From assembly GCA_000934455.1 (NCBI GenBank), contig KN886507.1, positions 43,805-107,804 on the forward strand: a DNA stretch of 64,000 bases, given 5' to 3'. Shown in pieces: positions 1 to 12,392 of this stretch. Source of the stretch: Apostichopus parvimensis. Taxonomy: Eukaryota > Echinodermata > Holothuroidea > Aspidochirotida > Stichopodidae. A program made the translations under genes and the position numbers. The notes under the pieces were generated by a model. The model worked only from the letters and a program-made list of their open reading frames with translations. It did not search any database and was not told the origin of the DNA. Each line of letters begins with the position of its first letter. Position 1 is the first letter of the stretch.

Positions 1-1850
1 TCAAAAACTTGTTCTTACACTAGTCCTAACTCCTAGTCCTACTCGTTAACTAGTATAGTCAGTATTGCGAAATTCGGAACACTGCGAATTTCGGACACCC
101 CGAAGAAATGCACGATTTCACCATGACAACCTATAGCAGCAGCCAATTTCACGAAAAACTACGAAGATACAGATACTTTCTCTCTAAAATGACCCGTGTG
201 CAAGTAAATACTTACATATTTGTCAATAAAATGACGGAGATCTATGAAGTCTGTTATAATTACTGAAAGAGCAACTGCGCCACCAATTTTATCACCAGCG
301 CCACACTGTGGGAACGAGTGTCCGAATTTCGCAATACTCTAGCAAAGAAATACCAGTTCCACAATCACGAAGAATCTCCTTTGCAGGAAAGAAAGTTTGG
401 CCGTGTATCTTAATATAACACACTTCTCCCACCATATCAAGTATATTTTCAGGTGATTTATACCAGAAGATATAGTTTTGGGGTGATTTAAGGCTTAGGT
501 GTCTGAAATTCGAAGTGTCCATGCTAGTAGTAAGTACTACTAGTAGATAGTCAAGGCTTCATAATTGACGCACCCCCATAATTGACGCACCTTCAGTTAT
601 TACTAGCAACGATACAGCAGGCCACCTAAACTTTTTGCAGTCAAGCAGAATTACATATTTCATGAGTTTGAATCCATTTCATTTATTTGCTGACCAAATT
701 GTGGTAATTTTTAAGCTTTTAACACCCCCCAGTTTTGCACGTTTTTTGACCATTTGGAAATTAGTACATCCTAAAAATAACCAACATTACCTCAGGCTCA
801 ATATGATAACACTACTCTCTGGGACCTGACCTGTCTGAGCTGAGAGGCTCAGATCATAGCAAACAGCATCTAAAGTCAATGGATGTATACTAAGGCCTTC
901 ACTACAGTAAGCTTACAGACGAATGTGTCAATTTAGGGGTATGAAAGAACTTGACATGACAGACATTTTGTGGTCAAATTCTGCTCAATCGTACGGTGCA
1001 TAAGCACAGAACCTTAAATAATTTGAGATCATAACATTTCTGAGGAACTACACATATGAAAAACACATACAGTTGAGTGATTTGGATTTTTCCTTGATAG
1101 ACATCGTTGATCGAATCCTTAAGTACGTCAATTATGAGCCCATCATGCTACTACTACTAGGCAGTACCAACTTAGTAGTACTACAGCTACAGTGCTTAGC
1201 CTAGCCTAACCATGGTTTATTTGCCAGAATAACTTGGTCATGAGCTAGTCTAGAGCTGAATAATGCAGTTTGTGACATCTAAAATGTTAGGGTAGAGTAA
1301 TATAGAAATAACACAGTTTAAAATCTGCTGAGTGTAACAGTTTCAGTGCACTGTACGTTTTTGCTACCCCAACTTAAGTTTTCTTCATTTTAAAGTGATC
1401 TATTTTAGACACAGACATAATGTGAAACCTTAAAGGATCTTTATGAAACATACTGGACGATTGCTTTGTCTCTCTTGTCAGTAGGACAGCTAACTCTAAA
1501 GACAGGTCTGTCAATAACATTAAACTCATGAAGGCGTATAGTAGCAACTTCAGGAATATATCGAGAAGGATTGGGTTCAGTATGCACGTCCATAAATGAG
1601 GCATGCAAGGCATGTGCATATACTCAGGTTTTAGCAGTGTGCCCCTATTGACCTTCCTTCCTTTGTGACCTACCCCAGTTACAAATCACAGCAGTCTATT
1701 CTGGCAGCAGTTTCCATCACTAGTAATCACGATTGTACAATTTTTTAGAACTTTCTGAGCTCTGTTTTTTCAACCTGATAACTGTGAAGAAAGGTTTCTC
1801 CACATGCTAAACGTGGGAAAAAGAAAGTGTATATATACTTTTTTTTGTTG
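1..1850. other. intergenic, nothing recognised
   Basis: AT-rich sequence with only short open frames lacking splice context or recognisable protein motifs. I see no gene, RNA or complete repeat here. Confidence 0.5.
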
Positions 1851-2092
1851 TTGAATCATTAGTTATTATTTACGACGCTTAAGCAACCGCAACTGTGGGA
1901 GGAACCTGCAAGGGATTACGGATTTCAACTTACATGCCGGGCCGCTTCCAATTCAACATTTTAACTCAAATTTGGAATCTTTCCCAATTTAGAAAGCCAT
2001 TTCAGATGGGAAAACCATAGATGTTCTTCTTGAAAGAAAAACCCACCTTACTATGACCTGGCCGGGTATCGAACCCTGAACCTCCGAATTGC
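1851..2092 (-). mobile_element. tRNA-derived SINE, minus orientation
   Basis: Read on the minus strand this contains a pol III box B-like core (GGTTCGATACCCGG, about 2062-2075), followed by a conserved body: 'gtgggtttttc', 'ttttcccatctgaaatg', 'ttgagttaaaatgttgaa' and 'cgcttaagcgtcgt'-like segments. The same order recurs on the plus strand at about 33340-33611, so the two are copies of one family. Box B plus a shared non-tRNA body is the usual build of a tRNA-derived SINE. Ends are approximate. Confidence 0.72.
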
Positions 2093-5000
2093 TATATATA
2101 CTTAATAACATTTGAAAATTAACCTACCCTTCCCCACTTTCAAGCAAAGAAAGAAACATAAAAAACAAGAGTTTAATAGTGGGTTACTGTAACCAGTTCT
2201 AAGCTAGAAGCTTGACTTTTGCCATATATACATTAAGTTGATGTCTCAAACAAATTACAGAAACATATTTTCAAATTTGTGCTTTCTGTAGGCAAGTTAC
2301 TCTCTGTACAAGTTAAAGAGTGCAATTAGAATTTGTTAAAGAGGTGCAGGGAAAAGTACTAAACATAAACCGTCATAAACAGATTCATGGACGAAGTACA
2401 ATACAGCGCCTTTGGGGTCGCTCACTGGAAGGACAACTCTTTGAGGCCATTATTTGGTTTGATTTATTACAAGTTCACTGAAATTCCTACCAGCTGAGTT
2501 GTCAAAATATAGAAGTTCGATAGTAGCTTGCCATATATATTGTTCATAGTGTTTTGGTATGAAATTTGGAGTTAACGTTCAGAAGGTTCGAAAGTGAAAT
2601 ATATATGAAAGCCAAAAATTAAGAAAAACGAAAAATTCACAATGGTCGCTGTTTAAGTTTTACAGTTCTATTTTGCAAGTCAAGTTCTCAACATTGGTGG
2701 CACCTACAGTAAATTACTCTAATTTACTGTATGTAAGGGGTTAGTACAGTAACATGTTAAATTATATGTGCATGCATACTGGTAAATACTCATCCATTTT
2801 GGAGTGCAGTTAATTCCAGGGCTGTTATTTTTGGGTTTACAGGGTAAAGACCATAAATTTCTATCAGTATAGTTTTTATTTCTATAAAACTTTTTTGAGT
2901 TTGGAACAATTATTATTATTATTACTTAAAATATGCAAATTACTTTCTTATTTAGATTGTAAACAAATGTGCACATGTGTGCATCTCACTAATGCACAGG
3001 ATATTTGCTTGTTTGATATCACCGATAAATTTCATAAATTATATGATCTGTATGTGCCACTGTTTAATGTCACCTACACCACTTCTAAACCACTTATAAA
3101 CACATACATGTTAACATGGATAGCTACTGTACATAGTACTTACCATATTGATCAGCTTTAACACACACTTGATAATCTACACTGCAGGTACTGTACATTC
3201 AAGTATATAGGTCTTATTATTAGACCTACACCTGTGTTACTGTATGAGAGTACTGTATATATGTTGAGTCTGCTGCTTACATGGACCTTGGACTCCTTAA
3301 AGGTCTACCGAACACCTGTGAACAAAACTGTCCTAAACACTCCAAAAGGCATTAGAAATCATGAAAATAGCTGCAACTCCCATCAAAATCCATCAAAGAT
3401 TGACCGTTTTACAAGTCTTTTCTTAATTCATGAATAAACATTTACATGAATTAACATTAGCTAATTATGCACGTTGATGATGTTAAAGGGTGTGACTGCC
3501 TAATTTTCTGTTATTTCATCCCTTTGTCTTGACTACCTAAGTTTTAAGGACACTGACCCAAGGATTGTGTCCTCAGGAGATTTATATGTTTTTGTCTTCT
3601 TTATTGAAAAGAGGAACATAACATTATTCACATGATACTGTATATGTTGGCTTGCATAATTAGGGGTTAACTTATTAAGGCCTAAAATAATATTTAATCG
3701 CCTTCTTTGAAAAGAGGAACATCACATTATTGAAATGATATGTGTGGGCTTGTAATTAAGGGTTAAAACTTATTAAGGCCAAAAAATAAGAATTTTGATG
3801 AGCGCAACACTCTATGTCATAGTTTACACATATTTGTAATGAGTTCCCCAGATTTATCAAAACTTCAAATGCGTTTAATATCTTGGAAACGAAAAAGAGG
3901 TTTTCGAAACATTTCAACAGATTTTGAGTTTGAATAATCACACATAACAAATACACTATATGGGACAAATTGGCCAGGTGTCTGTAGTACTAAGTAAATA
4001 ACATGCAGTACATACTTACTCCTATTGTATGATGTAACTTGTGGATCTTGTTGCACATACAACCTAACCGCCTTCCCTACAGTACGTAGAGTACAGGGTA
4101 ATGGTGTTAAGTATTGATCAGTATTCACTTCACTCGAGTCTCTCAACTGAAGACAGTAGATCTCTGTTTCAATTCAACATATACCACAGCACAATAATCC
4201 ATCATAACTGAATTCATTTCCTTTACTTCAGAAACTTCATTAAAAAGAATGCTAAAGAAAACCCAGCAAGATTCCAACAGATGGAATATTACTCTGAAAA
4301 TATAGGACTGTATGCTTTCCGAATTGTAGATTTGCATGGAAGGGGAAGTGGGTGTCGACCCTGAAGTGGGTCAGTGGGCAATGCTAAATGTTAACAATTT
4401 CTGTAAGCTGCGGTAGATTAGAGCATAAATACGCTGTATGGAGAAAGGTTCAAGTACTGTTCCCACGTTAAAAGCAAGACTCGTTTTAAAGCAGCTTTCT
4501 GCATTTCATCATCCGTTCTACTCAAAGGTTACTCAAAATATGATTGCAATGGGGCAAAACAAAAGATACCTACTCACATTTTTCACCAAAAGATGGTTAC
4601 ATGACTCGGTTGCAGTAGTTAACAAAGATGAATGGATTGTCTGCATGTTTGTCGTCTGGACATCTGAACATGTCAGTATTAATTAATTCATTGTTTAAAG
4701 CAACCTGGAAACTTTACCAAAAGTTTTTTGATTGTACTCAAATGGACTAGTCTGTAACTAACAGCCTTGAAGTTATGATGGGATTTTAGTATCAAGTAGC
4801 GAAGAAAAATGTCTCTAAACATTAAACTCCCCCCCCCAAAAAAACCTGCTTTGATCAACACTGCTGAAGGATGCTACAGTATGATATAGAATTGTAATAT
4901 CCTTGGAAAAGTCTGGAAAAAAAACCCCAAAACAATTGATAATGTGAACTGCTAAAGCTGCTTTTAAGTTCAAAAGACATAGTTAATATTATGATCTCAA

Positions 5001-5915
5001 ATGTTATAATTGTACTTTTCTTTTAAAAATATTGGGCTATACAAACTGTAGTTTTTGTATCTCTGTAGAGAGTTACAGTACTGCCAAGGTTGTTTCAAGC
5101 TTGATACCCCAGCTGGGCAAACTCAAATGACTCCGCAGAATTGATAAAGTTTTGTTGGTATTACTGTAAATGACTGTAATTAATGCAAGATTCTCTTAGA
5201 CAGTAATTAGCTAAGATCTGCAGTATGGTTTTAAATACTGTATCCTGGAGGGCTGAGACAATTATCTTTATGGTGTTAATTAGCTATAAATCCATGAATG
5301 AAATTAATATAAATTTGGTGGTCTTAACTATTAACAAAAATTACAGAACTTTGTACTGGACTATTTTACATCCCTTACTGTTTAATATGAACTCCAGGAT
5401 TTCGGAAGATAACCAATCAGGAGAGGTTATTAAAAGGAAAATGGCTGAATGCGATACTTAGCCTTGTGTTACATAGTCTAGTACACCCCTAGTTTATAGT
5501 AAGCTCACTAAATTATGTAAATTTAACACAAAATAAATTTAAAACAAGAATGCATTTTTGTTGAGCTGTTGTTTTTATAAATAATTGAAGTAAATTCCTT
5601 GTAATATATTGGTCATTGTTATTTTGGTACGTTATTTCGGACAAACCGATATTTGCTAATTTAGGACAACCAAAGGGTAAGGGCCAAGTTGTATAAGGGA
5701 ACCAAAAGACCAATTAAAAAAAAAAAAACCTTCAAAATTTGTCCTGGAACTGTTGTCTTGAGACATACTGTACTTTAAAGCAAACGAAAAAGACCTTGAC
5801 AATCAAAAATATTTATCACAAGAAGATGGCCTGAACTCAGCTCCATATGTTGTAAACTTGTACAGTAAATATTGTATACAGTGCAGTACTGTAGGTTAAA
5901 GCTTTGCAGGAAGAA
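2093..5915. other. intergenic, no gene seen
   Basis: No supported gene. Repeated TACTGTA/TACAGTA words occur (for example around 2705-2755 and 3184-3256). Two short related stretches at about 3586-3680 and 3705-3785 ('gaaaagaggaacat', 'gggttaa', 'cttattaaggcc') look like a diverged tandem duplication. Confidence 0.45.
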
Positions 5916-5917
5916 TC

Positions 5918-6000
5918 TACTACTACTACTACTGTACGTAGTCGTACTAATACTACTAAGTACTACTACTATGTACTACTACTATTGCTGTATGTACTGT
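5918..6000. repeat. TAC/CTA trinucleotide-rich microsatellite
   Basis: Imperfect runs of CTA/TAC triplets interleaved with TACTGTA words. Low-complexity sequence with no coding support. Confidence 0.75.
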
Positions 6001-6304
6001 ACAGCAAGTCATGGCCATGGATATCAATCTGAGCTCAACTTTATTTGTTGACAAATATATTCAAGATAGACATGTTTGCTTTTTCATAGACAGGTCAGGT
6101 CTTAAATTTGTATATTTTTCTTTTTGCACAAATTTTAGTTGTAACTGTAGTACTGCAACTTCAACAACATATAGATACAGTACTTTATAAAGTGTATACT
6201 GTAGGCTGGGTATATGCACTATTCATAGTACTTATAAAGTCAAGATATTGCAGACTGTACTGTACTTATAGACTTGCAAGCTATTTATGAGGCTAAAGTA
6301 ACAT

Positions 6305-6649
6305 CAGGGGTTTGCACAGTCAGGCCGCTGTGTGCGGCAGTTTTGAATGCGGAACAGGACAAATAGTAAATTTTAAACATTTCCGCCCCACACTATTTTT
6401 GACGATTAATTTAACATCTTTTACTGAACATTACCAAAATACGGGTGAATGCTTGGCACAGAATTTAGCTCCAGAATAGGGAAAAAAGAGTTTGCACAAC
6501 AAATGCCTTCTAAAGCATACTTCAGTTGCAAATGATTTTCCAAAGGGGAGGGATATACCCCCACCCACCCCTTAGACCCCTCCCCTGGACGTGGATCACA
6601 CTACCGCACAAATCCACCCCACACTCAAATATAATTGAGCACATCCCTG
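6305..6649. mobile_element. hAT-like MITE (family A, diverged copy)
   Basis: The right end is GAGCACATCCCTG and the left end CAGGGGTTTGCAC, an imperfect inverted repeat of the perfect 13-bp ends seen at 23086-23397. The reverse complement of the right 70 bp matches the left arm of that copy ('tatttgagtg', 'tgtgcggtagtgtgatccac'). No transposase coding is visible, so this is a non-autonomous relic. hAT membership is inferred only from the CAGGG-type ends. Confidence 0.65.
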
Positions 6650-7440
6650 TGACTTGTGTGATTACAGTATGTATTGTAATTTAGTATTGAACATATGCAC
6701 AGTAGTTAATATGATTACAGGTGGTCAGTATTAAGAGGTCCTTTCAAAAGGTGCTCCGGCATTGAAGTCGATACGGCTTAAACGTGGCCAGGACGTTCTT
6801 TCGACACCTCCCGACGGTATCCTGATGCGAATGTACCCTTTGGCAATCATTACAATAAATGTCTTCACCAAAGAATACAACATGACTTGTACAGTGAAGA
6901 CTGTGTACATAGTCAATTCAAAGAGATTTTATCCATCTTTTCTCCCTAGATAGATATTACTAAATGTGAAAGTTCCAGTCTGACAGTTTCACACAATTGT
7001 CAGGTAATCCGGACTTTGCTGGCTTAAAGGTTTTTATACTATTCAGATCGGGATTATAAATTAGTAGCTCTTTTCATGTCAGCAAGAAAAGAGGATCGGA
7101 AAAATGTGGAATAATCGGACCATACAGAGAGAGAGAACTTTTATTGCATCGTGGATGCAACCTTTGTTCTGATGAAGGTTTTCTCGGTAGTCTAGTGTAC
7201 TGCAGGTGCTCAAAGTATTTAGTACATTGTGCTTGTGATGGTTTACATCTCGTCCAAGTGCATTTGACACGGGGTGACCTCCGTCAGCTCAAAGACTTTG
7301 ACTTTATGTCATGTATCTCCATTGCAGACCAAATGATGTTTTGCAATGTATCAGTCGGAACCTCTCAATTTTATTTCACATGTCCCCTCCTAACCGCAGC
7401 ACTATCTTCTTTGTACATATGTGTGTTAACCACTGAGCTA
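6650..7440. other. intergenic, small unexplained open frames
   Basis: A cysteine-rich open frame (about 7144-7491, plus) and a minus-strand frame ending at about 6731 look mildly protein-like. Neither has a family match I can name or clear splice partners. I do not call a gene. Confidence 0.4.
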
Positions 7441-9700
7441 CAGTACCGCTCACGTATAACTGGACATGTGTACGCGCACAGAATCGTATAAAAACGTATA
7501 AACAAGTACACTCGCGTATAAACTCGTTGACAAACAAATTGCCGCGTAGATGCCGCGTAGACACCCCGTATAATCCCTCTATGAGTTTATACGCAGGAAA
7601 TGCTATTGTGCTCAATGAATAGGGATTAAAGTCGCCAAAAGAATTAGTGAGATGTTTGAAACAGCCGTTCCTTACATCGTAGTTTAAGTTGTGATATTCA
7701 CCTAGCAGTAAAAGGGACGCAGGTAAAGTGTTTGCCGGCATAGAGCTTAACTGGTTTTCGTTAATTGGGTTTCTATTCAGTGTTTCTTTTCCCGACTTTT
7801 TTTTTCAGTTGTAGAGGTTTTGTTCCACGGAGGATAAATTTACTTTGAATAGTTGGCAACATTTTGAAGAAATAATAAAGTATTACTAAGCGTTTCTTGT
7901 GTCAATTTTCTATATAATTTACCGTTGGTTCCAACAGAATGAAAAAAAAAATTCCACCCAACAACTTTGAAGCAGGTCCGGTTAAAAACAAAACATGTTT
8001 CTCGTCCGCGCAAGGGGCCTCCTTTTTCCTGATTCCCGAGTCTCTATTTGGATTACAAGAAATCTAAACTATCCTTAAAAATTATTTTGTAAGGTTGCCA
8101 CATCTTCCAAACTAGTATCAGCACATGAAAAGAAGAAAAATGGCCGCCCGTTTTTTTTCAGATCTCAGTACGAGAAACATGTATTTTATTTGGATAGAAC
8201 ATCTCGTTAATGTGGTTAAGTTAATATTTTTCTACCCTAGCTGTATGTCGTTTTTATAAAACCTTCATGAAAACCAACTTTTTGGAAAATGGATTTTGAA
8301 GCTCAGTCAACAATTTAAGAAATGCTTACCGTTAAATACTTGCGTCAAACAATACATTTCGTCTTTATTCCAATAATGATCCACAGAGGATAAAAATATA
8401 AGTAGAGCTTACTAAAAGAGAAATAGAAACTGCATGTACATCACTGTACATCGTCATTTTAAGTATCCAAATACTATACAAAGAGATTGAGTTCACCGAA
8501 ACACCCCTTTTCCTTACCACCTGAAGAAAACCGTCTTTTATAAATTGTACTACCTTACAGTACTTTACATTCGATACAAAAGTTACTTCTTCGACTTCTT
8601 CCCAAAATATGTGTTGCGCAATATGTCGCAATCTTTTTCAGTTTTAACCGCGCAGTACATGTGTACCATTAATAATTTGCATATTACACCAAAATTTACA
8701 CTCGGCATCCAGATGGCGGGAAAATGTANNNNNNNNNNNNNNNNNNNNNNNNNNNNNNNNNNNNNNNNNNNNNNNNNNNNNNNNNNNNNNNNNNNNNNNN
8801 NNNNNNNNNNNNNNNNNNNNNNNNNNNNNNNNNNNNNNNNNNNNNNNNNNNNNNNNNNNNNNNNNNNNNNNNNNNNNNNNNNNNNNNNNNNNNNNNNNNN
8901 NNNNNNNNNNNNNNNNNNNNNNNNNNNNNNNNNNNNNNNNNNNNNNNNNNNNNNNNNNNNNNNNNNNNNNNNNNNNNNNNNNNNNNNNNNNNNNNNNNNN
9001 NNNNNNNNNNNNNNNNNNNNNNNNNNNNNNNNNNNNNNNNNNNNNNNNNNNNNNNNNNNNNNNNNNNNNNNNNNNNNNNNNNNNNNNNNNNNNNNNNNNN
9101 NNNNNNNNNNNNNNNNNNNNNNNNNNNNNNNNNNNNNNNNNNNNNNNNNNNNNNNNNNNNNNNNNNNNNNNNNNNNNNNNNNNNNNNNNNNNNNNNNNNN
9201 NNNNNNNNNNNNNNNNNNNNNNNNNNNNNNNNNNNNNNNNNNNNNNNNNNNNNNNNNNNNNNNNNNNNNNNNNNNNNNNNNNNNNNNNNNNNNNNNNNNN
9301 NNNNNNNNNNNNNNNNNNNNNNNNNNNNNNNNNNNNNNNNNNNNNNNNNNNNNNNNNNNNNNNNNNNNNNNNNNNNNNNNNNNNNNNNNNNNNTGGGCTT
9401 GGTGCGATACTGAGTTTACCGACTCTTTTCTTCATCACAGTTTATTCTAACCCATAGAAGCTCTGCTATGTAAAGCGGCTGCCAAAACCCTACGTTTACA
9501 GATTATACGAGATTGTACGTCTTTACGCGCGTATAATCCCTATTCAGGGGCACTAGAGCGAAGCCCTAAGCCGCGTAGACACGACGAAGACGCCGCGTAG
9601 AAAGTCGCATACAGAAACGTATAACAAAGTATAATCTCGTATAATCGCGTAGATAAACGTAGAGTTTACGTCTACGTGTAGTTATACGTGAGCGGTACTG
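7441..9700. mobile_element. Tc1/mariner-type TIR element, no visible transposase
   Basis: The ends are a perfect 20-bp inverted repeat: CAGTACCGCTCACGTATAAC at 7441-7460 and its reverse complement at 9681-9700. Both are flanked directly by TA (7439-7440 and 9701-9702). TA plus CAGT ends are the hallmark of Tc1/mariner insertion. Subterminal regions are dense in CGTATAA and CGCGTAGA words on both sides (about 7480-7590 and 9500-9660). Most of the known interior has no long open frame, and 8729-9393 is a run of N, so a transposase in the gap cannot be excluded. Otherwise this is a large non-autonomous element. Confidence 0.85.
8729..9393. other. assembly gap (N run)
   Basis: 665 bases of N inside the TIR element at 7441-9700. 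Any open frame crossing it is an artefact. Confidence 0.99.
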
Positions 9701-9702
9701 TA

Positions 9703-10933
9703 ACACTCCTTGTGTTAATAATCATTCCATACATACAGTATCTATTTGTTGGTATTAGACCATGCATCGTACCTTATTCACTAGTCTTTGCACGGGGTAT
9801 CCGGGTCCCCGCCTGATGCGATACTACCCGGTTCCTAATGTATTACCCGAATTCTACGCAAAGTGTTTTTGTGCAAACCGATGGTTCTAAAGGCAAGATT
9901 TTTTCCATTGCCTTAGTGTGGTGTTAGGCTACCATGTGGAAGAATTTGAAATAGTTCTCACAATTATTATTTACTCATTCAATTATTTCTTAGAAGGAAA
10001 GACTGACAAGTTTACGAGATGTTAGTAATGGATTATAGACGGGATAACTAAAAAATAATAATCGCAAATAGATTTACTAAACGTTTATTCCAAATGCGAT
10101 CAAATTGCGTGAAGCGCGCAATCTCGCGGCAAATGTGAACCCTGGGCCTGCATGATAGACAGAAGTAGTAAAAACTGTTTAAGAGCTAAATTTAATATTT
10201 ATATGGTCTGATCCAATAGACGTGGAGAGCAAACATGAGCAGCTTCGGCAATGGGATGTTAGTAGTGGTGTTAATTAGATGAAGTTATTAACAAGTTAAT
10301 GAAAGAAACAAAAGCAAATAGAAATTATTGAGGAAGGTTTTATACCTTATCTTACACCTACCTATTTGAACATGAAAACATTGTCAGTGGAGAATATCAT
10401 TCATTTATTATACCATCAAATATGTAGTTTCTTGACAATTTTTTTCCGGGTACCCGGATATCGACGGGTAACGGCTCTCAGGTACCCCGTTCCTGATTTT
10501 TGTGTAAACACTATTATTCACATTCTTTATTTACGGTGGCTTAGCATACTCTCAGACGTCGACCAGAGAACCACTCGAGTTCCCCTCCTCCAGATATGTG
10601 CGAGAAAAATATGACAACCTCCGTTTCTACTTTTTAAGTTTGCTTGTGACTTTTGGATGGTCGTTTCCCATTTTACAAACTGTGAAGTTCTATTTTTAAA
10701 TTAACCAGAAACGCACAATGCCAGCGTATATATCCGTCGGAACCATTTCAGTTTTATATTTTCCCTTTGATTTCCAGTCCCATTATATACTAATTAATTG
10801 ACATTTGATTCCCTAAATTTCAATGAAAAACTCAATTACATATCTCAAGTAGTGTGGTCTGATGACCTAGATGCATCAATCTCCAAATGATGATGATGAA
10901 TAATTTCTTTATATTTCGATTGTTCCCAAATAG
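9703..10933. other. intergenic, nothing firm
   Basis: Two short stretches rich in CCCGG/ACCCG words, at about 9793-9850 and 10445-10495, resemble each other and may be relics of one repeat. No gene seen. Confidence 0.4.
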
Positions 10934-11110
10934 GTCGCTGACATTTTTAAATTCTTAAACGAAAACCCTCGCAGGCTTCTGCAATTTAGCTGCAACAAAT
11001 TGATACAAGTCGACATCCCTGCAGCGGCGAGTCGCGATAGTCCGATTAATATCGGAGCACCAGATGTGCATGGTCTGACGAGAGCCGGACTGAAGTGGCA
11101 AGGAGCTCAC
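10934..11110 (+). CDS. orphan candidate coding exon, unknown product
   Basis: An AG acceptor after a T-rich tract (ending at 10933) and a consensus GTAAGT donor at 11111 bracket 177 bases, exactly 59 open codons in phase 0-0. The peptide begins VADIFKFLNENPRRLL and includes INIGAPDVHGLTRAGLKW. Its composition is more protein-like and GC-richer than its surroundings. I do not recognise the family. It cannot extend the receptor gene downstream: reading the exon at 22128 in phase 0 hits a stop within five codons. It could belong to an unseen gene, be a 5' UTR exon, or be chance. Confidence 0.35.
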
Positions 11111-11926
11111 GTAAGTAAATTAACCAGCCTCTCATGATGTGTGATCTTCGTTACAGATAAAGACAAATTGATCATCATTGTCCGACGTAGCTCTACTCTG
11201 GATCATTAGAAAGAAAACTCTTTCTTTTCTGTCGCAATTCATGGATTGCTCTTTATAAGGTAGTAATGTGTGAATTTGTGTGTGTGTCTGACATGTCTCT
11301 CTGTCTGTCTGTCTGTGTGTCTGTGTTTCATTTTATAACTCATCGGCATGCTGGCAAGTTTGTGGATATTCCCGGAAAAGGAATAGGAATCCCAGTACGT
11401 ACAGCGAGGACATAGTATGTGGCTACTGTACATAGTTTGGTGCTGAGCAATCGAGAAACATTATTTCCCATTATCTTTGTGAGGGACAGAAGATTCTTAT
11501 GTGACGCGATTAAATAAACACTATCCTTTTGCGCACTTTCTGTGGACATCAATTGAGCTGTTGAATTGTACTTACTTACATCAATGTTAGTTATAGCGTG
11601 TTCTACAGGTATTTAAAATAACGCAGGTTAGTTAAATATATCAAATGAAATATTTTTTATTTTTATTTTTTACTTATTTTTCTTTCTTTAACCTCCATTA
11701 ATTGCAACGATACTGTAAATTTTTGATAATTTTATAGGCACCGAGACGTACCATCTCAGACAAGAATTTTGTCAAATTGTACATCACAATAGACTTGTAG
11801 TCCATACAGAGAAAGCTTTCTGTAGCTCTGTTAACATTACTTTATTCTCGTCCTGTCTAGATTCTCTAACATGGTTGCGCAAATTTGTCAATGCACTTTT
11901 GTAAACTTCAACTTCAAAATCATAAG
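11111..11926. other. non-coding stretch with TGTC/GT microsatellite
   Basis: Contains an imperfect GT/TGTC microsatellite at about 11275-11326. Nothing else is recognised. Confidence 0.5.
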
Positions 11927-12392
11927 CATAGGCATAGCCTAATTTGATTTGGGGGGGCTGTAACGACTTGCCAGAAAAATATAACAAAAATTTTTCGCGC
12001 GCTCCGCACGCATTCAGCATGTTAATGTGCATATCATAAAGGCATTCATCGGTTATTACATCACATGCCAATAACATACAATCATTTTCTGTGTTATTAC
12101 CCTTCCATATTGGTTATAATTATATGGGGAAGTCGTTACAACTATAATGATAGTAATAATATAAGTTTAACCATTGAAAAACACATTGCAAACTATTCTT
12201 CTTTCAGTAGTTGCCCGAAAAATTCTCAGCATATTGCCAGAATTTTCACCAATAAATTTAAAAAACACATTGCAAATTATTCCCCTCTCAGTAGGTGCAC
12301 GAACAGATCTCAGCATATTGCCCGAATTTTCACGAAAAATTGTGGTTCTGGGGGCTGCAGACCCCCCAGCCCCCCCGCCTCCTACGCCTATG
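11927..12392. mobile_element. TIR element with internal tandem duplication
   Basis: The left end CATAGGC...GGGGGGCTG and the right end CAGCCCCCC...GCCTATG are imperfect inverted repeats. Inside, two units of about 70-85 bp at 12180-12252 and 12266-12334 share 'acacattgcaaa', 'ctcagcatattgcc' and 'gaattttcac'. The structure suggests a non-autonomous DNA transposon. No transposase coding is present, and the open frames seen here follow from the duplication. Confidence 0.6.

Noticed and set aside
7144-7491. Cysteine-rich open frame
   Set aside because: The cysteine spacing fits no known finger. It runs into the TIR element end and overlaps antisense frames equally open.
8545-9450. Long open frames across 8545-9450 and 42772-43740 on both strands
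   Set aside because: They are read through runs of N and carry no information.
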